Assembly: GCF_001467745.1 (NCBI RefSeq)
Contig: NZ_LNYG01000007.1
Location: 35,488-92,465, forward strand
DNA: 56,978 nucleotides
Reading direction: 5' to 3'
Source: Legionella jamestowniensis
Lineage (GTDB): Bacteria > Pseudomonadota > Gammaproteobacteria > Legionellales > Legionellaceae
Shown here: positions 47,111 through 56,727 of the stretch, piece by piece
Layout of the letters: each line of letters opens with the position of its first letter
Numbering within the stretch: the first letter of the stretch is position 1
Translations under genes and position numbers: made by a program
The notes under the pieces: generated by a model
What the model was told of the DNA's origin: nothing
The model's input: the letters and a program-made list of their open reading frames with translations, nothing else
Databases searched by the model: none

Positions 47111-48097
47111 ATGACTGATTACAATCTCCCTCTACGACTAAAACGTTTACGTCAAACTCCAGCAGTAAGACATATGGTACAAGAAACACGTTTACACGCT
47201 GCGCAATTTATTGCTCCCTTATTTATTAATGAGATATTAACGAAGAAACGTGAAATAAGAAGTATGCCTGGCCAATTTCAATTAAGTATAAATGATTTGC
47301 CAGCAGAAATAGAAGAGCTATCCATGTTGGGTATTCCTGCCGTTTTACTTTTTGGGATTCCCGCTCATAAAGATGATCATGGCAGTGCTTCATTACATCC
47401 CGAAGGGATTATTCAACAAGCCATACGCAAAATACGTGCAATTAATCCAAACATGTTAGTGATTAGTGATGTTTGCTTTTGCGAATATACAAGTCACGGC
47501 CATTGCGGCCTATTAAAAGGCGAGCAAATTGATAATGACAAAACTTTGGAAGCACTTGCTCAACAAGCCGTAAGTCATGCTGAAGCTGGAGCCAACTGGG
47601 TAGCGCCTAGCAGTATGACGGATGGAATGGTAAAAGCAATCCGTCAGGCATTGGATAAGGCCGGTTATACGGATACTGCCATCTTAAGTTATGCCATTAA
47701 ATATAGCTCCAGCTTTTATGGTCCTTTTAGAGAGGCGGCACAAGGCGCTCCGCAGTTTGGTGACAGAAAAACTTATCAAATGGATCCCGCTAACAGCAAT
47801 GAGGCATTAAGAGAGGCATCCCTCGATTTGGCGGAAGGAGCAGACATGCTCATGGTGAAACCAGCGATGAATTATCTGGACATTATTTTTAAAGTGAAAC
47901 AACAATTTCCTGAAATGCCCCTAGGCGCTTATCAAGTTAGTGGCGAATATTCAATGCTTAAAAATGCTGCTATTCAAGGACTGATTAATGAAGAGCAAGG
48001 GATGTATGAGAGTTTACTAGCCATCAAGCGTGCTGGAGCTGATTTTATAATCAGCTATTTTGCCAAAGATATTGCAAAGCTTTTGAATGAAAAATAA
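47111..48097 (+). CDS. hemB: Porphobilinogen synthase (delta-aminolevulinate dehydratase)
   Basis: This 328-residue enzyme joins two 5-aminolevulinate molecules to porphobilinogen in heme synthesis. Three Cys in VCFCEYTSHGHCGLL (C122, C124, C132) form the zinc site, so this is the zinc-dependent rather than the magnesium form. The Schiff-base lysines are K197 (ILSYAIKYSSSFYGPFREA) and K250 (MLMVKPAMNYL). It is only 2 bases after tamB, so is in the mutS-tamA-tamB-hemB transcript, although function links it to none of them. Confidence 0.96.
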   Translation: MTDYNLPLRLKRLRQTPAVRHMVQETRLHAAQFIAPLFINEILTKKREIRSMPGQFQLSINDLPAEIEELSMLGIPAVLLFGIPAHKDDHGSASLHPEGIIQQAIRKIRAINPNMLVISDVCFCEYTSHGHCGLLKGEQIDNDKTLEALAQQAVSHAEAGANWVAPSSMTDGMVKAIRQALDKAGYTDTAILSYAIKYSSSFYGPFREAAQGAPQFGDRKTYQMDPANSNEALREASLDLAEGADMLMVKPAMNYLDIIFKVKQQFPEMPLGAYQVSGEYSMLKNAAIQGLINEEQGMYESLLAIKRAGADFIISYFAKDIAKLLNEK

Positions 48098-48182
48098 AAG
48101 TGTTGTCTCTCGTAGGCCATTCCCCTATAGTAAATACTCGTTGGAATAGGTTGTATTGCACGCTCAGTAATTCCAACTTTTT

Positions 48183-48354
48183 TAATTATGGGGGCGCGAT
48201 TTAAAGTGTGGTTTTAAATTTAAAGTTTTATTCTTATAATCTTCGACGCCCCGCGGCTTTACCGCGGGACCCAGCGATCTGATTCATGGACCCCGCGTTC
48301 AAGCCGCGGGGCGTCGGTCAAGAAACCACACTTTAAATCGCGCCCTAATTATGG
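48183..48354. mobile_element. 154-bp MITE-like element with 23-bp terminal inverted repeats and 9-bp target duplication
   Basis: Perfect 23-base inverted repeats lie at 48192-48214 and 48323-48345 (outer end GGGCGCGATTTAAAGTGTGG). The 9 bases TAATTATGG are repeated directly at 48183-48191 and 48346-48354, as a transposase would leave. Nested inside is a second, GC-rich palindrome with perfect 16-base arms at 48244-48259 and 48301-48316 (CGACGCCCCGCGGCTT). There is no coding frame, so it would move by a transposase supplied elsewhere. It fills the gap between hemB and the small secreted protein gene. Confidence 0.85.
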
Positions 48355-48366
48355 AGAGAAATTTAT

Positions 48367-48756
48367 ATGAATCAATTGTTTAAAAGCCTGACTGCCTCTG
48401 CTTTGGCCTTCGCTGCAACAACCGCCTTGGCAAGTCCCGCCTATTTAGTAACTCATAATAAAACCAATGTAGAATCAAATGCCTATGTAGCAGGCAAAGC
48501 CTCTCCCCACCCCACTGCCCCCAAAAGTGATGGCAAGGTTTCGTGGTATGTAGTTAGAATGGCTTGTTTTGGACATACCGACAAAAATATATGTAAAGCA
48601 GTTATAAAAATGGCTACAGATACACCAAACCCAGTAGATATAGGGGAGGTTTCATTAAACGTTGAAACGGGTGAAATTAGCCCTACTTCATTGAGTAGAA
48701 ATGGTTATACCATAACCGTTAATGGCCCAGGCGAAGCAACATTAACAAAAAACTGA
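48367..48756 (+). CDS. Small secreted protein of unknown function
   Basis: This 129-residue protein has a clear signal peptide (MNQLFKSLTASALAFAATTALA, cleaved before SPAYL). The mature part has a beta-strand-rich body with two Cys (C77 and C86 region: VRMACFGHTDKNICKAV) and a C-terminal strand ISPTSLSRNGYTITVNGPGEATLTK. The Cys pair could form a disulphide in the periplasm. A MITE-like element lies immediately upstream and may supply or disrupt its promoter. A bidirectional terminator follows. I do not recognise a family. Confidence 0.75.
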   Translation: MNQLFKSLTASALAFAATTALASPAYLVTHNKTNVESNAYVAGKASPHPTAPKSDGKVSWYVVRMACFGHTDKNICKAVIKMATDTPNPVDIGEVSLNVETGEISPTSLSRNGYTITVNGPGEATLTKN

Positions 48757-48810
48757 TGTAAGTTTGCTATTATCATCGCAGTAATACGTTGTATTTTTCT
48801 GGATGCTAAA

Positions 48811-48837
48811 AAAAAGCCACGCTTAGCGTGGCTTTTT
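48811..48837. terminator. Bidirectional Rho-independent terminator
   Basis: A 7-bp stem (GCCACGC / GCGTGGC) with a 3-base loop (TTA), flanked by A and T runs, lies between two convergent genes: the secreted protein (ending 48756) and the FadL-like gene (ending 48841). Confidence 0.92.
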
Positions 48838-48840
48838 ACT

Positions 48841-50274
48841 TTACTTCGTTGGAACGGGAACAGGTTGATCGATAGCCCAAGTAAGCTGAACACCCACCAG
48901 ATGGGCATGAGCGTTGCCACGAGCTTGAATCGTATTAGTACTGGTACCAAGCACTTCAGTTCTATTGATAATAGGATCTTCATCAGTAAACAGATAGGTA
49001 TATCCTGCGTCAACACCAATGTTAGGTCTCCACTGATAATGCCCACCGATAGCGACAGCCCAACGGCTTGCATCAGGGATACGAACGCTTCTGTGAATAT
49101 CATTGGTTGGTGTCTCATCATAACCACCACCCACACGAAGCATCAATTGATCAGTAAAGCGGTAGTTGGCACCAATCGCAAAACGCCAGGCATCACTGTA
49201 ATTTTCAGTAGAAACAGAATTAACCAATACCTGACCCGCTGCTGGGGCAAAAGCAACCGCATTATCAAGCTCAATCGTCTTAACGGTTGACCATCCAGTC
49301 CATATTACAGAGGCCAAAAGAGCCAGTTTTTCATTCACATCATGATAACCACTTAATGTCACGATATCTGGAAAACTGATATTATTGCTCGATAAGGTAT
49401 CCGTTCGAACGACCGCATTTGGATTAGCTGCCAATATCGAGAAAGGATCGGTAACATCAATTCCTGGAGAAGCCAATCGCCCAGTTAAACGGCTAAAACC
49501 ATGAAACTTATGCCTCATCTCGGATTGGTAATTTAAACCAATGCGTGTATGGTTATTATTAAACATCCCCAATACACCCGCATGGAAACCAACACCAAAA
49601 GAGTCCCCTTTATTGTAGCTTTCTGAATCCAGAATATTAGGGGTAACTGGCGCACCAAAGAGGGCTAAAGCTTGCATTAAAGCAGGAGAACCAAGCATCC
49701 GGTTAAATTTAACTCGCGCGTATTGAAAATCAATACCAGCTCCTAACGCAATGTTATCGTTTATCTTACCACCAATTTCAGGAGAGGCATTAATCGTTTG
49801 CAGCTCGCTTAATGTAGCAGCATAACGAACTGGGCTTCTTTCACTCCATAAGGTTTTTAACCCAAAAGGAGAGACAACACTAAAACCGAAAGTGGCGCTT
49901 TCACCTAAAGGTAATGCATAGTGCAAGGACGGTACTAAAGCGTTTTTAGCGCCATCCAGATCGCTAAACGTTTGGACATAAGGAAAAGGAATACCAGTGG
50001 TTCTAAAAGTACTTGTTCCACTTAATTCAGAAACCGGAAATACCCCTACACCGCCAAATACGAATTGTTGCTCACGTATTAACGCAAGTCCTGCTGGGTT
50101 GTACCAACCTGTAGATGCATCTGCAGCTTCAGCAGCGATACCGGCAGCAAAGTTGCCCACGGCAGATCCATTACTTTCTGTGTAAAGGGAAAAGCTCCCT
50201 GCGCTGGCGGAACCCGCCATCAACGCAACAACAGCTGCGCTGACTAATGTTCTAATGGGTTTTTGCATACTCAT
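48841..50274 (-). CDS. fadL: FadL-family outer-membrane transporter
   Basis: This protein of about 477 residues forms a 14-strand barrel that takes up fatty acids or other hydrophobic compounds. A signal peptide (about 1-26, ending SASA) is followed by GSFSLYTESNGSAVGNFAAGIAAEAADASTGWYNPAGLAL in outline, the N-terminal plug signature (A-DAST-YNPAGL). It has ATFGFSVVSPFGLKTLW, and the barrel ends with AHLVGVQLTW. The start is placed at the ATG at 50274; ATG at 50268 is nearly as good, because AAGGAG serves both. It is divergent from the lysC-lysA fusion. Confidence 0.9.
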   Translation of the reverse strand: MSMQKPIRTLVSAAVVALMAGSASAGSFSLYTESNGSAVGNFAAGIAAEAADASTGWYNPAGLALIREQQFVFGGVGVFPVSELSGTSTFRTTGIPFPYVQTFSDLDGAKNALVPSLHYALPLGESATFGFSVVSPFGLKTLWSERSPVRYAATLSELQTINASPEIGGKINDNIALGAGIDFQYARVKFNRMLGSPALMQALALFGAPVTPNILDSESYNKGDSFGVGFHAGVLGMFNNNHTRIGLNYQSEMRHKFHGFSRLTGRLASPGIDVTDPFSILAANPNAVVRTDTLSSNNISFPDIVTLSGYHDVNEKLALLASVIWTGWSTVKTIELDNAVAFAPAAGQVLVNSVSTENYSDAWRFAIGANYRFTDQLMLRVGGGYDETPTNDIHRSVRIPDASRWAVAIGGHYQWRPNIGVDAGYTYLFTDEDPIINRTEVLGTSTNTIQARGNAHAHLVGVQLTWAIDQPVPVPTK

Positions 50275-50700
50275 CACACTCCTTACGTTAAATGCATCCC
50301 AATACATTGCAAACCAAATGATAATAAATGAATTAGAGATGATTTCAAACGCCTACAGCAAAAAAATTCTCCATATAATCAAAAAGTAGCTATTAGAAAT
50401 TCAACATGAACACTAAGAGAGCATGATGACAATTTATTATCTTTTGTTTACATTCATATTACGATGAAAACAGCATTTGGAATGTGGCACTAAAACTTCC
50501 CCTAAGGGTCAAACCGCCTGGATTATAGGCATTTACCTTGGATTAAAACACAATCAATCTGTATTTTTTTAGATGGTGATGTTTACTTTCTTTCACTGGA
50601 ATTTAAGCGCCCATAAGATAGTTATTACCTTATAGAAATACTGGCTTGTAAAAACTAACCACTCCATGATAATGTGTTCTTTTTTTGCACGGATATAGCT
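50275..50700. other. Divergent intergenic region between fadL and the lysC-lysA fusion
   Basis: These 426 bases hold no credible gene or RNA. They must carry the promoters of both flanking genes. TGGCAC at 50485-50490 resembles a sigma-54 -24 box, but no TTGC follows at the right distance. No hairpin terminator or tandem repeat stands out. Confidence 0.5.
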
Positions 50701-53262
50701 ATGCAACAAGTCGTTACCAAATTTGGTGGAACCAGTGTTTCTTCTTTGCAAACATGGGAAAATATTGCAGCAATTACAAAACAGCATATCGCTGATAATG
50801 TGCAACCTGTTCTTGTCTGTTCAGCATTAACCCAAATCTCTAATAAATTGGAAAAAGCGATCGAAGCAGCCCTTATTAATCAACATCAAAGCATTGAAAC
50901 TGATATTCGTGAAAGTTACCAAGAATTAGCAAAAGCCTTGCAGGTTTCTTCTGAACTTATTGATGCTGAAATAATACAATTGCAGCAATGGCTTACGGGG
51001 ATTGCCCTTCTAAAAGAAGCCTCCCCCAAAACACGCGCCCAGATACTAAGCCTGGGTGAGATAATGATGACCCGACTGGGGTATGCGTTTTTGTGCAACC
51101 AAGGGATTAAATGTCTATGGTTTGACGTTCGTGAAGCCTTAGTTTCCACTCCTTTTGTCAGTGGGGATGCCATTAATTATTTGGCAGCACGGTGCAACAG
51201 TGAGCCTAATATCGAACTGAGCAATAAATTAGCAGCAAGTGGTGCTCAGGCAATTATTACGCAAGGTTTTTTTGCTGCCAACCCTCAGGGAGAAACTGTC
51301 TTGCTAGGTCGCGGCGGCTCTGACACCTCAGCAGCCCTGTTAGCTGCAATTTTACAAGCAAAGGTTTGTGAAATTTGGACAGATGTACCAGGTATCTATA
51401 CAGCAAATCCCCACTTATTACCTCATGCCCGTCTATTAAAGCAGCTTAATTATGACGAAGCACAAGAAATTGCCTCAATGGGTGCTAAAGTATTGCATCC
51501 CAATTGTTTACCACCTGTTCGTAAAGCGAGCATTCCTATGATAGTTAAATTTACGCGCATGCCCGCGCATTCTGGGACGCGTATTTCCCAGGAAAGTGAT
51601 GACAAAGCCCCCCCTATTAAATCGATTCAGGTGAAGCACAGCATCATTTTAATTTCTATAGACACGATTCATATGTGGCAGCAAGTCGGTTTCCTGGCGG
51701 ATGTTTTTGCTGCGTTCAAGCAGCATGGGTTTTCGGTGGACTTACTCTCTTCTTCAGAGACGAATATCACTCTCTCGCTGGATAGCAATGCTAAATTGCA
51801 TGACAGGCAAGCCCTTGAAGCATTACTTGCCGATTTAAATCGCTTTGGACGTGCAAAATTGATTGAGCCTTGTAGCGCTGTAAGTCTAGTTGGCCATCAT
51901 ATCCGTACAGTTCTTCCGCAGCTAGGTCCAACCCTGGAAGTGTTTGACGCTCAGCAGGTTTACTTAATGTCGCTTGCATCCAACGATTTGAATTTAACAT
52001 TCGTAGTTGACGAATCGAAAGCCGATCAACTGTGTCAAAAGCTTCATAATGTGTTGATTGATAATAATCCCCAAAGCTTTTATTACTCTAAAAGCTGGCA
52101 GGAGGAATTCGGCAACCCAGGTTTAAAAAATACACCTTGGTGGGAGAAGGAGAAAGACAAACTATTAGATTTGGCAGCAACGCAATCACCTTGCTATGTG
52201 TATCATTTGGAAACACAATCGCGAAAAGCCGATGAGTTATTGGCGTTAAAATCGGTTGATCAAGTCTATTATGCCATGAAGGCAAACCCTCATCCTGATA
52301 TTTTAAATAACCTGTATCGAAAAGGAATAGGCTTTGAATGTGTATCGATTGAAGAATTACAACAGGTACTAACCCAGTTTCCTGATATTGATAGACAACG
52401 TGTACTATTTACACCGAATTTTGCAGCAAAAAAAGAATATGAATTTGCTTTATCTACTGGTTGTTACCTTACAATTGATAATCTCTACCCTTTAGAAAAT
52501 TGGCCTGAACTTTTTAAAAATCAATCCATTTTATTGCGTATTGATTCTGGCTGCGGTGCGGGTCATCACAAGTATGTTTGCACGGGTGGCAATGAATCCA
52601 AATTTGGCATCCCCCAAGCCGATTTGCCTCAAGTGAAAGAACTTATAGAAAAACATCAAATAAAAGTCATCGGTTTACATGCCCATTCCGGCAGCGGCAT
52701 TCTGACACCAGAACTTTGGCAACAAACCGCTTTAATGCTCACAGCACTTATCAGTCAATTTTCTGATGTCCACATTATCAATTTGGGAGGCGGTTTGGGG
52801 GTAGTCGAAAAACCCGGGCAACAACCCTTGGATTTAACCACTCTGGATGAATCATTATCAGCTGTTAAATCAAGCTATCCTCAAGTGTCACTTTGGATAG
52901 AACCGGGGCGTTTTTTTGTTGCCGAAAGTGGTGTTATTCTTGCCAAAGTCACCCAGTGCAAAGAGAAAGGAAAAGTACGCTTTATCGGTATTGAAACAGG
53001 TATGAATTCTTTGCTACGCCCTTCACTTTACGGTGCCTACCATGAGATTGTTAATTTAAGTCGGTTAAATCATGAGAAAACTGGCTTTGCACATGTCGTG
53101 GGGCCTATTTGTGAATCAGGGGACACGTTAGGTTATGATCGCTTATTTCCTGAAACCTATGAAAATGATGTGATTTTGATAGCCAGCACTGGCGCCTATG
53201 GCCATTGTATGAGTTCCCATTACAACCTTAGGGCGCCAGCACAAGAAATTACGATGGATTAA
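50701..53262 (+). CDS. lysAC: Bifunctional aspartate kinase / diaminopimelate decarboxylase
   Basis: This 853-residue fusion catalyses the first and last steps of lysine biosynthesis. The N-terminal aspartokinase begins VVTKFGGTSVSSLQTW and has VLLGRGGSDTSAALLAAIL and WTDVPGIYTANPHLLPHARLLK, then ACT domains (about 300-455). The C-terminal decarboxylase has the pyridoxal-phosphate Lys K527 (YYAMKANPHPDIL), HAHSGSGI, INLGGGLGVVEKPG and GPICESGDTLGYD. The start is placed at the ATG at 50701, where family similarity begins; a longer frame upstream adds nine unrelated residues. The ribosome-binding site is weak. Fusion of the two ends of the pathway is unusual but known in Legionella and some relatives. 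Confidence 0.93.
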   Translation: MQQVVTKFGGTSVSSLQTWENIAAITKQHIADNVQPVLVCSALTQISNKLEKAIEAALINQHQSIETDIRESYQELAKALQVSSELIDAEIIQLQQWLTGIALLKEASPKTRAQILSLGEIMMTRLGYAFLCNQGIKCLWFDVREALVSTPFVSGDAINYLAARCNSEPNIELSNKLAASGAQAIITQGFFAANPQGETVLLGRGGSDTSAALLAAILQAKVCEIWTDVPGIYTANPHLLPHARLLKQLNYDEAQEIASMGAKVLHPNCLPPVRKASIPMIVKFTRMPAHSGTRISQESDDKAPPIKSIQVKHSIILISIDTIHMWQQVGFLADVFAAFKQHGFSVDLLSSSETNITLSLDSNAKLHDRQALEALLADLNRFGRAKLIEPCSAVSLVGHHIRTVLPQLGPTLEVFDAQQVYLMSLASNDLNLTFVVDESKADQLCQKLHNVLIDNNPQSFYYSKSWQEEFGNPGLKNTPWWEKEKDKLLDLAATQSPCYVYHLETQSRKADELLALKSVDQVYYAMKANPHPDILNNLYRKGIGFECVSIEELQQVLTQFPDIDRQRVLFTPNFAAKKEYEFALSTGCYLTIDNLYPLENWPELFKNQSILLRIDSGCGAGHHKYVCTGGNESKFGIPQADLPQVKELIEKHQIKVIGLHAHSGSGILTPELWQQTALMLTALISQFSDVHIINLGGGLGVVEKPGQQPLDLTTLDESLSAVKSSYPQVSLWIEPGRFFVAESGVILAKVTQCKEKGKVRFIGIETGMNSLLRPSLYGAYHEIVNLSRLNHEKTGFAHVVGPICESGDTLGYDRLFPETYENDVILIASTGAYGHCMSSHYNLRAPAQEITMD

Positions 53263-53265
53263 ACG

Positions 53266-56200
53266 ATGCTTCAAGATAGTCAACAACGACTACAGGCAAC
53301 TGATCCCTGCAGGTCATTTATTGTTCAAGCACCTGCAGGATCTGGGAAAACAGAAATACTTACACAACGTTATTTGAGGTTATTGAGTGTTGTTTCTGCA
53401 CCAGAACAAATTGTAGCGTTAACATTTACGCGCAAAGCAGCTAATGAAATGCGGGAACGTATTTTATTGGCATTAAAGAATGCCGCTATGGAAAAAGTCC
53501 CAGGGTCATCTCACCAACAGGAAACTTTCCTCTATGCAAGAGAGGCCTTGGCACGAAGTCAGCAATTGAATTGGCGCATACTGCAACAACCAAACCGCTT
53601 GCGCATCATGACCATTGATTCGTTATGCCAAGCAATTTGCCAAGCCATTCCTCTGTTAGAAAAACAGATCCCTTATGCACAAGTGACCGAAAATCCACAA
53701 ATGCATTATGAGGCGGCAGCACGGGCTTGTTTGGCCTATGCCCTGGCTGATAATCGGTTGCATCTTCCTCTTAAGAAATTATTGAAACATCTTGATAACC
53801 GCCAGGATAAGCTGTTGAATTTATTTAGCGGCTTATTGGCAAATCGCGATCAATGGCTCTCCACTTTATACATCGCACGAGAACAAGACCAGTCTTCTTT
53901 TGAAGACATGCTAAAACTCATTGAGCAACACGAACTCATGCGGTTTAAAGAGTCGGTGCCCCTGACATGCCGCAGTCAATTATGTACCCTCGCCCGTCAA
54001 TTGGCGACAATTGAAAATGATTGTAAGTCGCCTCGTTTTGTCTTGCAGAATTGGCATAAATACGAAGAGCTCGATCGAGAAATTGCTCTCGGTTTAACAG
54101 CGTTGTTACTAACCTCCCAAAACACCTTGCGCCAGGGCTTTGATCATCACGTCGGCCTTAAGCGTGGTGTTTGTGACGATAAACAATATGATGATTTAAA
54201 AACTGCAAGTAGAGCCCTGCTAGTCGAATTAAGCATGGAGTCAGAATTTCTGGAAGCATTGGTGCGTATTAAAGATTTACCACCTCCTCATTACGATGCC
54301 GAACAATGGCAAGTTTTGCAGGCTTTATTTACCCTACTGCCTTTACTGGTTGGGCATCTGCAGTTAATCTTCTCAGAAAACAATGAAGTAGATTTTAGTG
54401 CAATTTCCCAACAGGCTTTGTTTGCTTTAGGTGATGAAGACCAACCTACTGATCTAAGCTTGTATTTTGATAATGTGATTCATCATTTTTTAATTGATGA
54501 ATTTCAAGACACTTCCATCCAGCAATTTCATTTACTGATAAAATTGCTAAATGGTTGGCAATCTGGCGATGGTAAAACCCTTTTTGTGGTTGGCGATCCC
54601 ATGCAATCCATTTATCGTTTCCGCCAGGCAGAAGTAGGTCTTTTCTTAAAAGCAAAACAAGAAGGCATTGGGCCAGTACCATTAGAATCGTTGGAATTGT
54701 GCAGTAATTTCCGCTCAACACCCATTATTGTTAACTGGGTAAATCAGCAATTTCAATCCATTTTTCCCAAGCTGGATGATATTGAATCCGGAGCAATTTC
54801 TTTTCATCCTGCTTCACCTGTGATTTCTACGGATGAGGAAAGTTTTATCAAAGCCTATCAATTTTCTAACCGCATAAAAGAAGCCGAAGCGGTAGTTAAT
54901 TGTGTTAGTGCCGAACTGCAAAAGAACACGGAACAAGATATTGCGATTCTCGTACGTTCTCGCAATCAGCTTAGCGATATTACCCGTTTATTGCGTGAAA
55001 GGAACCTTCCTTTCCAGGGGGTTGAAATCGATTGTCTATCACAACTTCCACACCTTCGTGATCTATGGACCCTTACCCAAGTTTTGCTACTACCTGCAAA
55101 TAGACTAGCGTGGCTAGCTTTGTTAAGAAGCCCTTTTTGTGGCTTACCTCTTGAAGAATTACATTTCATTGCAAATCGGGATAAAAATAAATCCATTTAT
55201 GAACTTCTTTCACATGTTGACGAGTTACCCTTTGAGAAAAATACCTGTGCCAGACTCAAATTTGTGTATCAGGTTATCAAGAATGCTCTTTACTCACGAC
55301 AGCAAGACACTCTGGTGGATTGGATTAGCTCAACATTCAAGCAGCTGCATGGCCAACATATTCTAAGTGGAAAAGAACAAGAAGATCTTGAACAATTTTG
55401 GCAGCTACTGGAACGCTTTACTGCGAAAGAACAATTTCCCAACTTAGAGCAGTTTAAAGTGGAATTTAATAAATTATATTCGCAACGTACAACCACTTCC
55501 CGTTTGCAGGTTATGACTATTCATAAATCGAAAGGTTTAGAGTTTGATTGTGTTATTTTACCAGGATTAAGTGCCAAAGCACCTAACAGGGATCAACCTT
55601 TATTTCGTTGGTTCAAACTGCCAAGTTCAGAGAGGGATGATTTGTTATTGGTTTCACCTATCAAAGCAGCTTACCGAGAAGAATGCCCCCTTTATAGCTA
55701 TCTTGGCAAGCTGGACGCTGAAAAAGACGGTTACGAATTACAACGTTTACTGTATGTTGCTGCTACCCGCGCTAAAAAACGTCTTTATCTGTTTGATAAC
55801 CGCGAAAAAGATACGAAGGGTACATTTCGTTATCTTCTGAAGAATCAGGAGTTTGTAACCAATGAAGCAGAGTCAATAAAACCTCAAGAATCCCCGCTTC
55901 CTTTGCGCCAGCAGTTACCTCTCTGGTTTTATGAAAATTTACCAACCTCCCCGCTGCAAGAAGGGAAAACTACAGTCATTCATTATGCAACCGAGGCACG
56001 TCAAATCGGAATTGTAGCCCATGAATTATTACAATGGATTTGTAGTTATCACCCATCAACTTTTGAAGAATTACCTTGGGATTTGGTAGTTCGTCGTTTT
56101 AAATCAATGGGTTTTACAGACGAAGAATTACATACAACCTGTGAAAATTTAAAACACCAGCTAAAACAATTATTTGCAGATCCCATCGGACAATGGTTAA

Positions 56201-56622
56201 TAAAGGCTCATAAAGATGAAGCGAATGAATATGAGCTACTTATCTCTGAGTATCCCACCCACACTGTGGCAAACATCAAAAAAGACAACCGTCATCCCGA
56301 ACGTAATGAGGGATCTCCTTTGTATGAGGAGATGTCTCACTACGTTCGACATGACGTACGTCTTAGGGAGCAGACGGCAATCACCCGCATTATCGACCGT
56401 ACTTTTGTGGACAATGGTACGCGTTGGGTTATTGATTTTAAAACGGGAAGTGACGATAAATCCGTACATACAAAACACCACCTGCAAGTCAATGAATACG
56501 CGCGTCTTTTATCCCAACAATCGAATCACCCCGTTCACTGTGGAATCTATTATCTTGCCACTGGTAATTGGATAACATGGGCGTATTCGGATGAATTGTC
56601 ATTACTTCCATCTGCCCCTTAA
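53266..56622 (+). CDS. RecB-like UvrD-family helicase-nuclease
   Basis: This 1118-residue protein has an SF1A helicase core: Walker A APAGSGKTEILTQRYL near residue 23, FTRKAANEMRER, LIDEFQDTSIQQF (motif II), VVGDPMQSIYRFRQAEVGLF (motif III), MTIHKSKGLEFDCVILPGLS (motif V) and YVAATRAKKRLYLF (motif VI). The C-terminal PD-(D/E)XK nuclease domain has WVIDFKTG, the D-x-K part, after an acidic EYELLISEYP. Such enzymes process double-strand DNA ends (RecB or AddA-like). It starts 3 bases after the lysC-lysA fusion. Between the two nuclease motifs is an in-frame palindromic insertion (see repeat at 56290). A partner gene (RecC/AddB-like) is not visible on either side in this window. Confidence 0.88.
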   Translation: MLQDSQQRLQATDPCRSFIVQAPAGSGKTEILTQRYLRLLSVVSAPEQIVALTFTRKAANEMRERILLALKNAAMEKVPGSSHQQETFLYAREALARSQQLNWRILQQPNRLRIMTIDSLCQAICQAIPLLEKQIPYAQVTENPQMHYEAAARACLAYALADNRLHLPLKKLLKHLDNRQDKLLNLFSGLLANRDQWLSTLYIAREQDQSSFEDMLKLIEQHELMRFKESVPLTCRSQLCTLARQLATIENDCKSPRFVLQNWHKYEELDREIALGLTALLLTSQNTLRQGFDHHVGLKRGVCDDKQYDDLKTASRALLVELSMESEFLEALVRIKDLPPPHYDAEQWQVLQALFTLLPLLVGHLQLIFSENNEVDFSAISQQALFALGDEDQPTDLSLYFDNVIHHFLIDEFQDTSIQQFHLLIKLLNGWQSGDGKTLFVVGDPMQSIYRFRQAEVGLFLKAKQEGIGPVPLESLELCSNFRSTPIIVNWVNQQFQSIFPKLDDIESGAISFHPASPVISTDEESFIKAYQFSNRIKEAEAVVNCVSAELQKNTEQDIAILVRSRNQLSDITRLLRERNLPFQGVEIDCLSQLPHLRDLWTLTQVLLLPANRLAWLALLRSPFCGLPLEELHFIANRDKNKSIYELLSHVDELPFEKNTCARLKFVYQVIKNALYSRQQDTLVDWISSTFKQLHGQHILSGKEQEDLEQFWQLLERFTAKEQFPNLEQFKVEFNKLYSQRTTTSRLQVMTIHKSKGLEFDCVILPGLSAKAPNRDQPLFRWFKLPSSERDDLLLVSPIKAAYREECPLYSYLGKLDAEKDGYELQRLLYVAATRAKKRLYLFDNREKDTKGTFRYLLKNQEFVTNEAESIKPQESPLPLRQQLPLWFYENLPTSPLQEGKTTVIHYATEARQIGIVAHELLQWICSYHPSTFEELPWDLVVRRFKSMGFTDEELHTTCENLKHQLKQLFADPIGQWLIKAHKDEANEYELLISEYPTHTVANIKKDNRHPERNEGSPLYEEMSHYVRHDVRLREQTAITRIIDRTFVDNGTRWVIDFKTGSDDKSVHTKHHLQVNEYARLLSQQSNHPVHCGIYYLATGNWITWAYSDELSLLPSAP
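56290..56355 (+). repeat. Palindromic element inserted in frame in the nuclease domain
   Basis: The stretch runs CGTCATCCCGAACGTAATGA ... CTACGTTCGACATGACG. The two arms are near-complementary: GTCAT pairs with ATGAC, and ACGTA with TACGT. The sequence belongs by appearance to the dispersed GTCATCCCGAACG palindromes and here encodes about 22 residues including HPERNEGS. It matches the behaviour of Rickettsia palindromic elements, which enter genes without breaking the frame. Confidence 0.75.
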
Positions 56623-56727
56623 AATCTCTACCAGAATATCAGACATATCCAATGAAACTTAAGATAACAATCTGAGTATCGCGCACATTATTCTCACATT
56701 GACCAATAAAAAATCCAACCCGATATC

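Noticed and set aside
50485-50502. Sigma-54-like TGGCAC upstream of the lysC-lysA fusion
   Set aside because: The -24 box is perfect but the following bases (TAAAACTTCC) contain no TTGC at the -12 position, and lysine genes are not typical sigma-54 targets.
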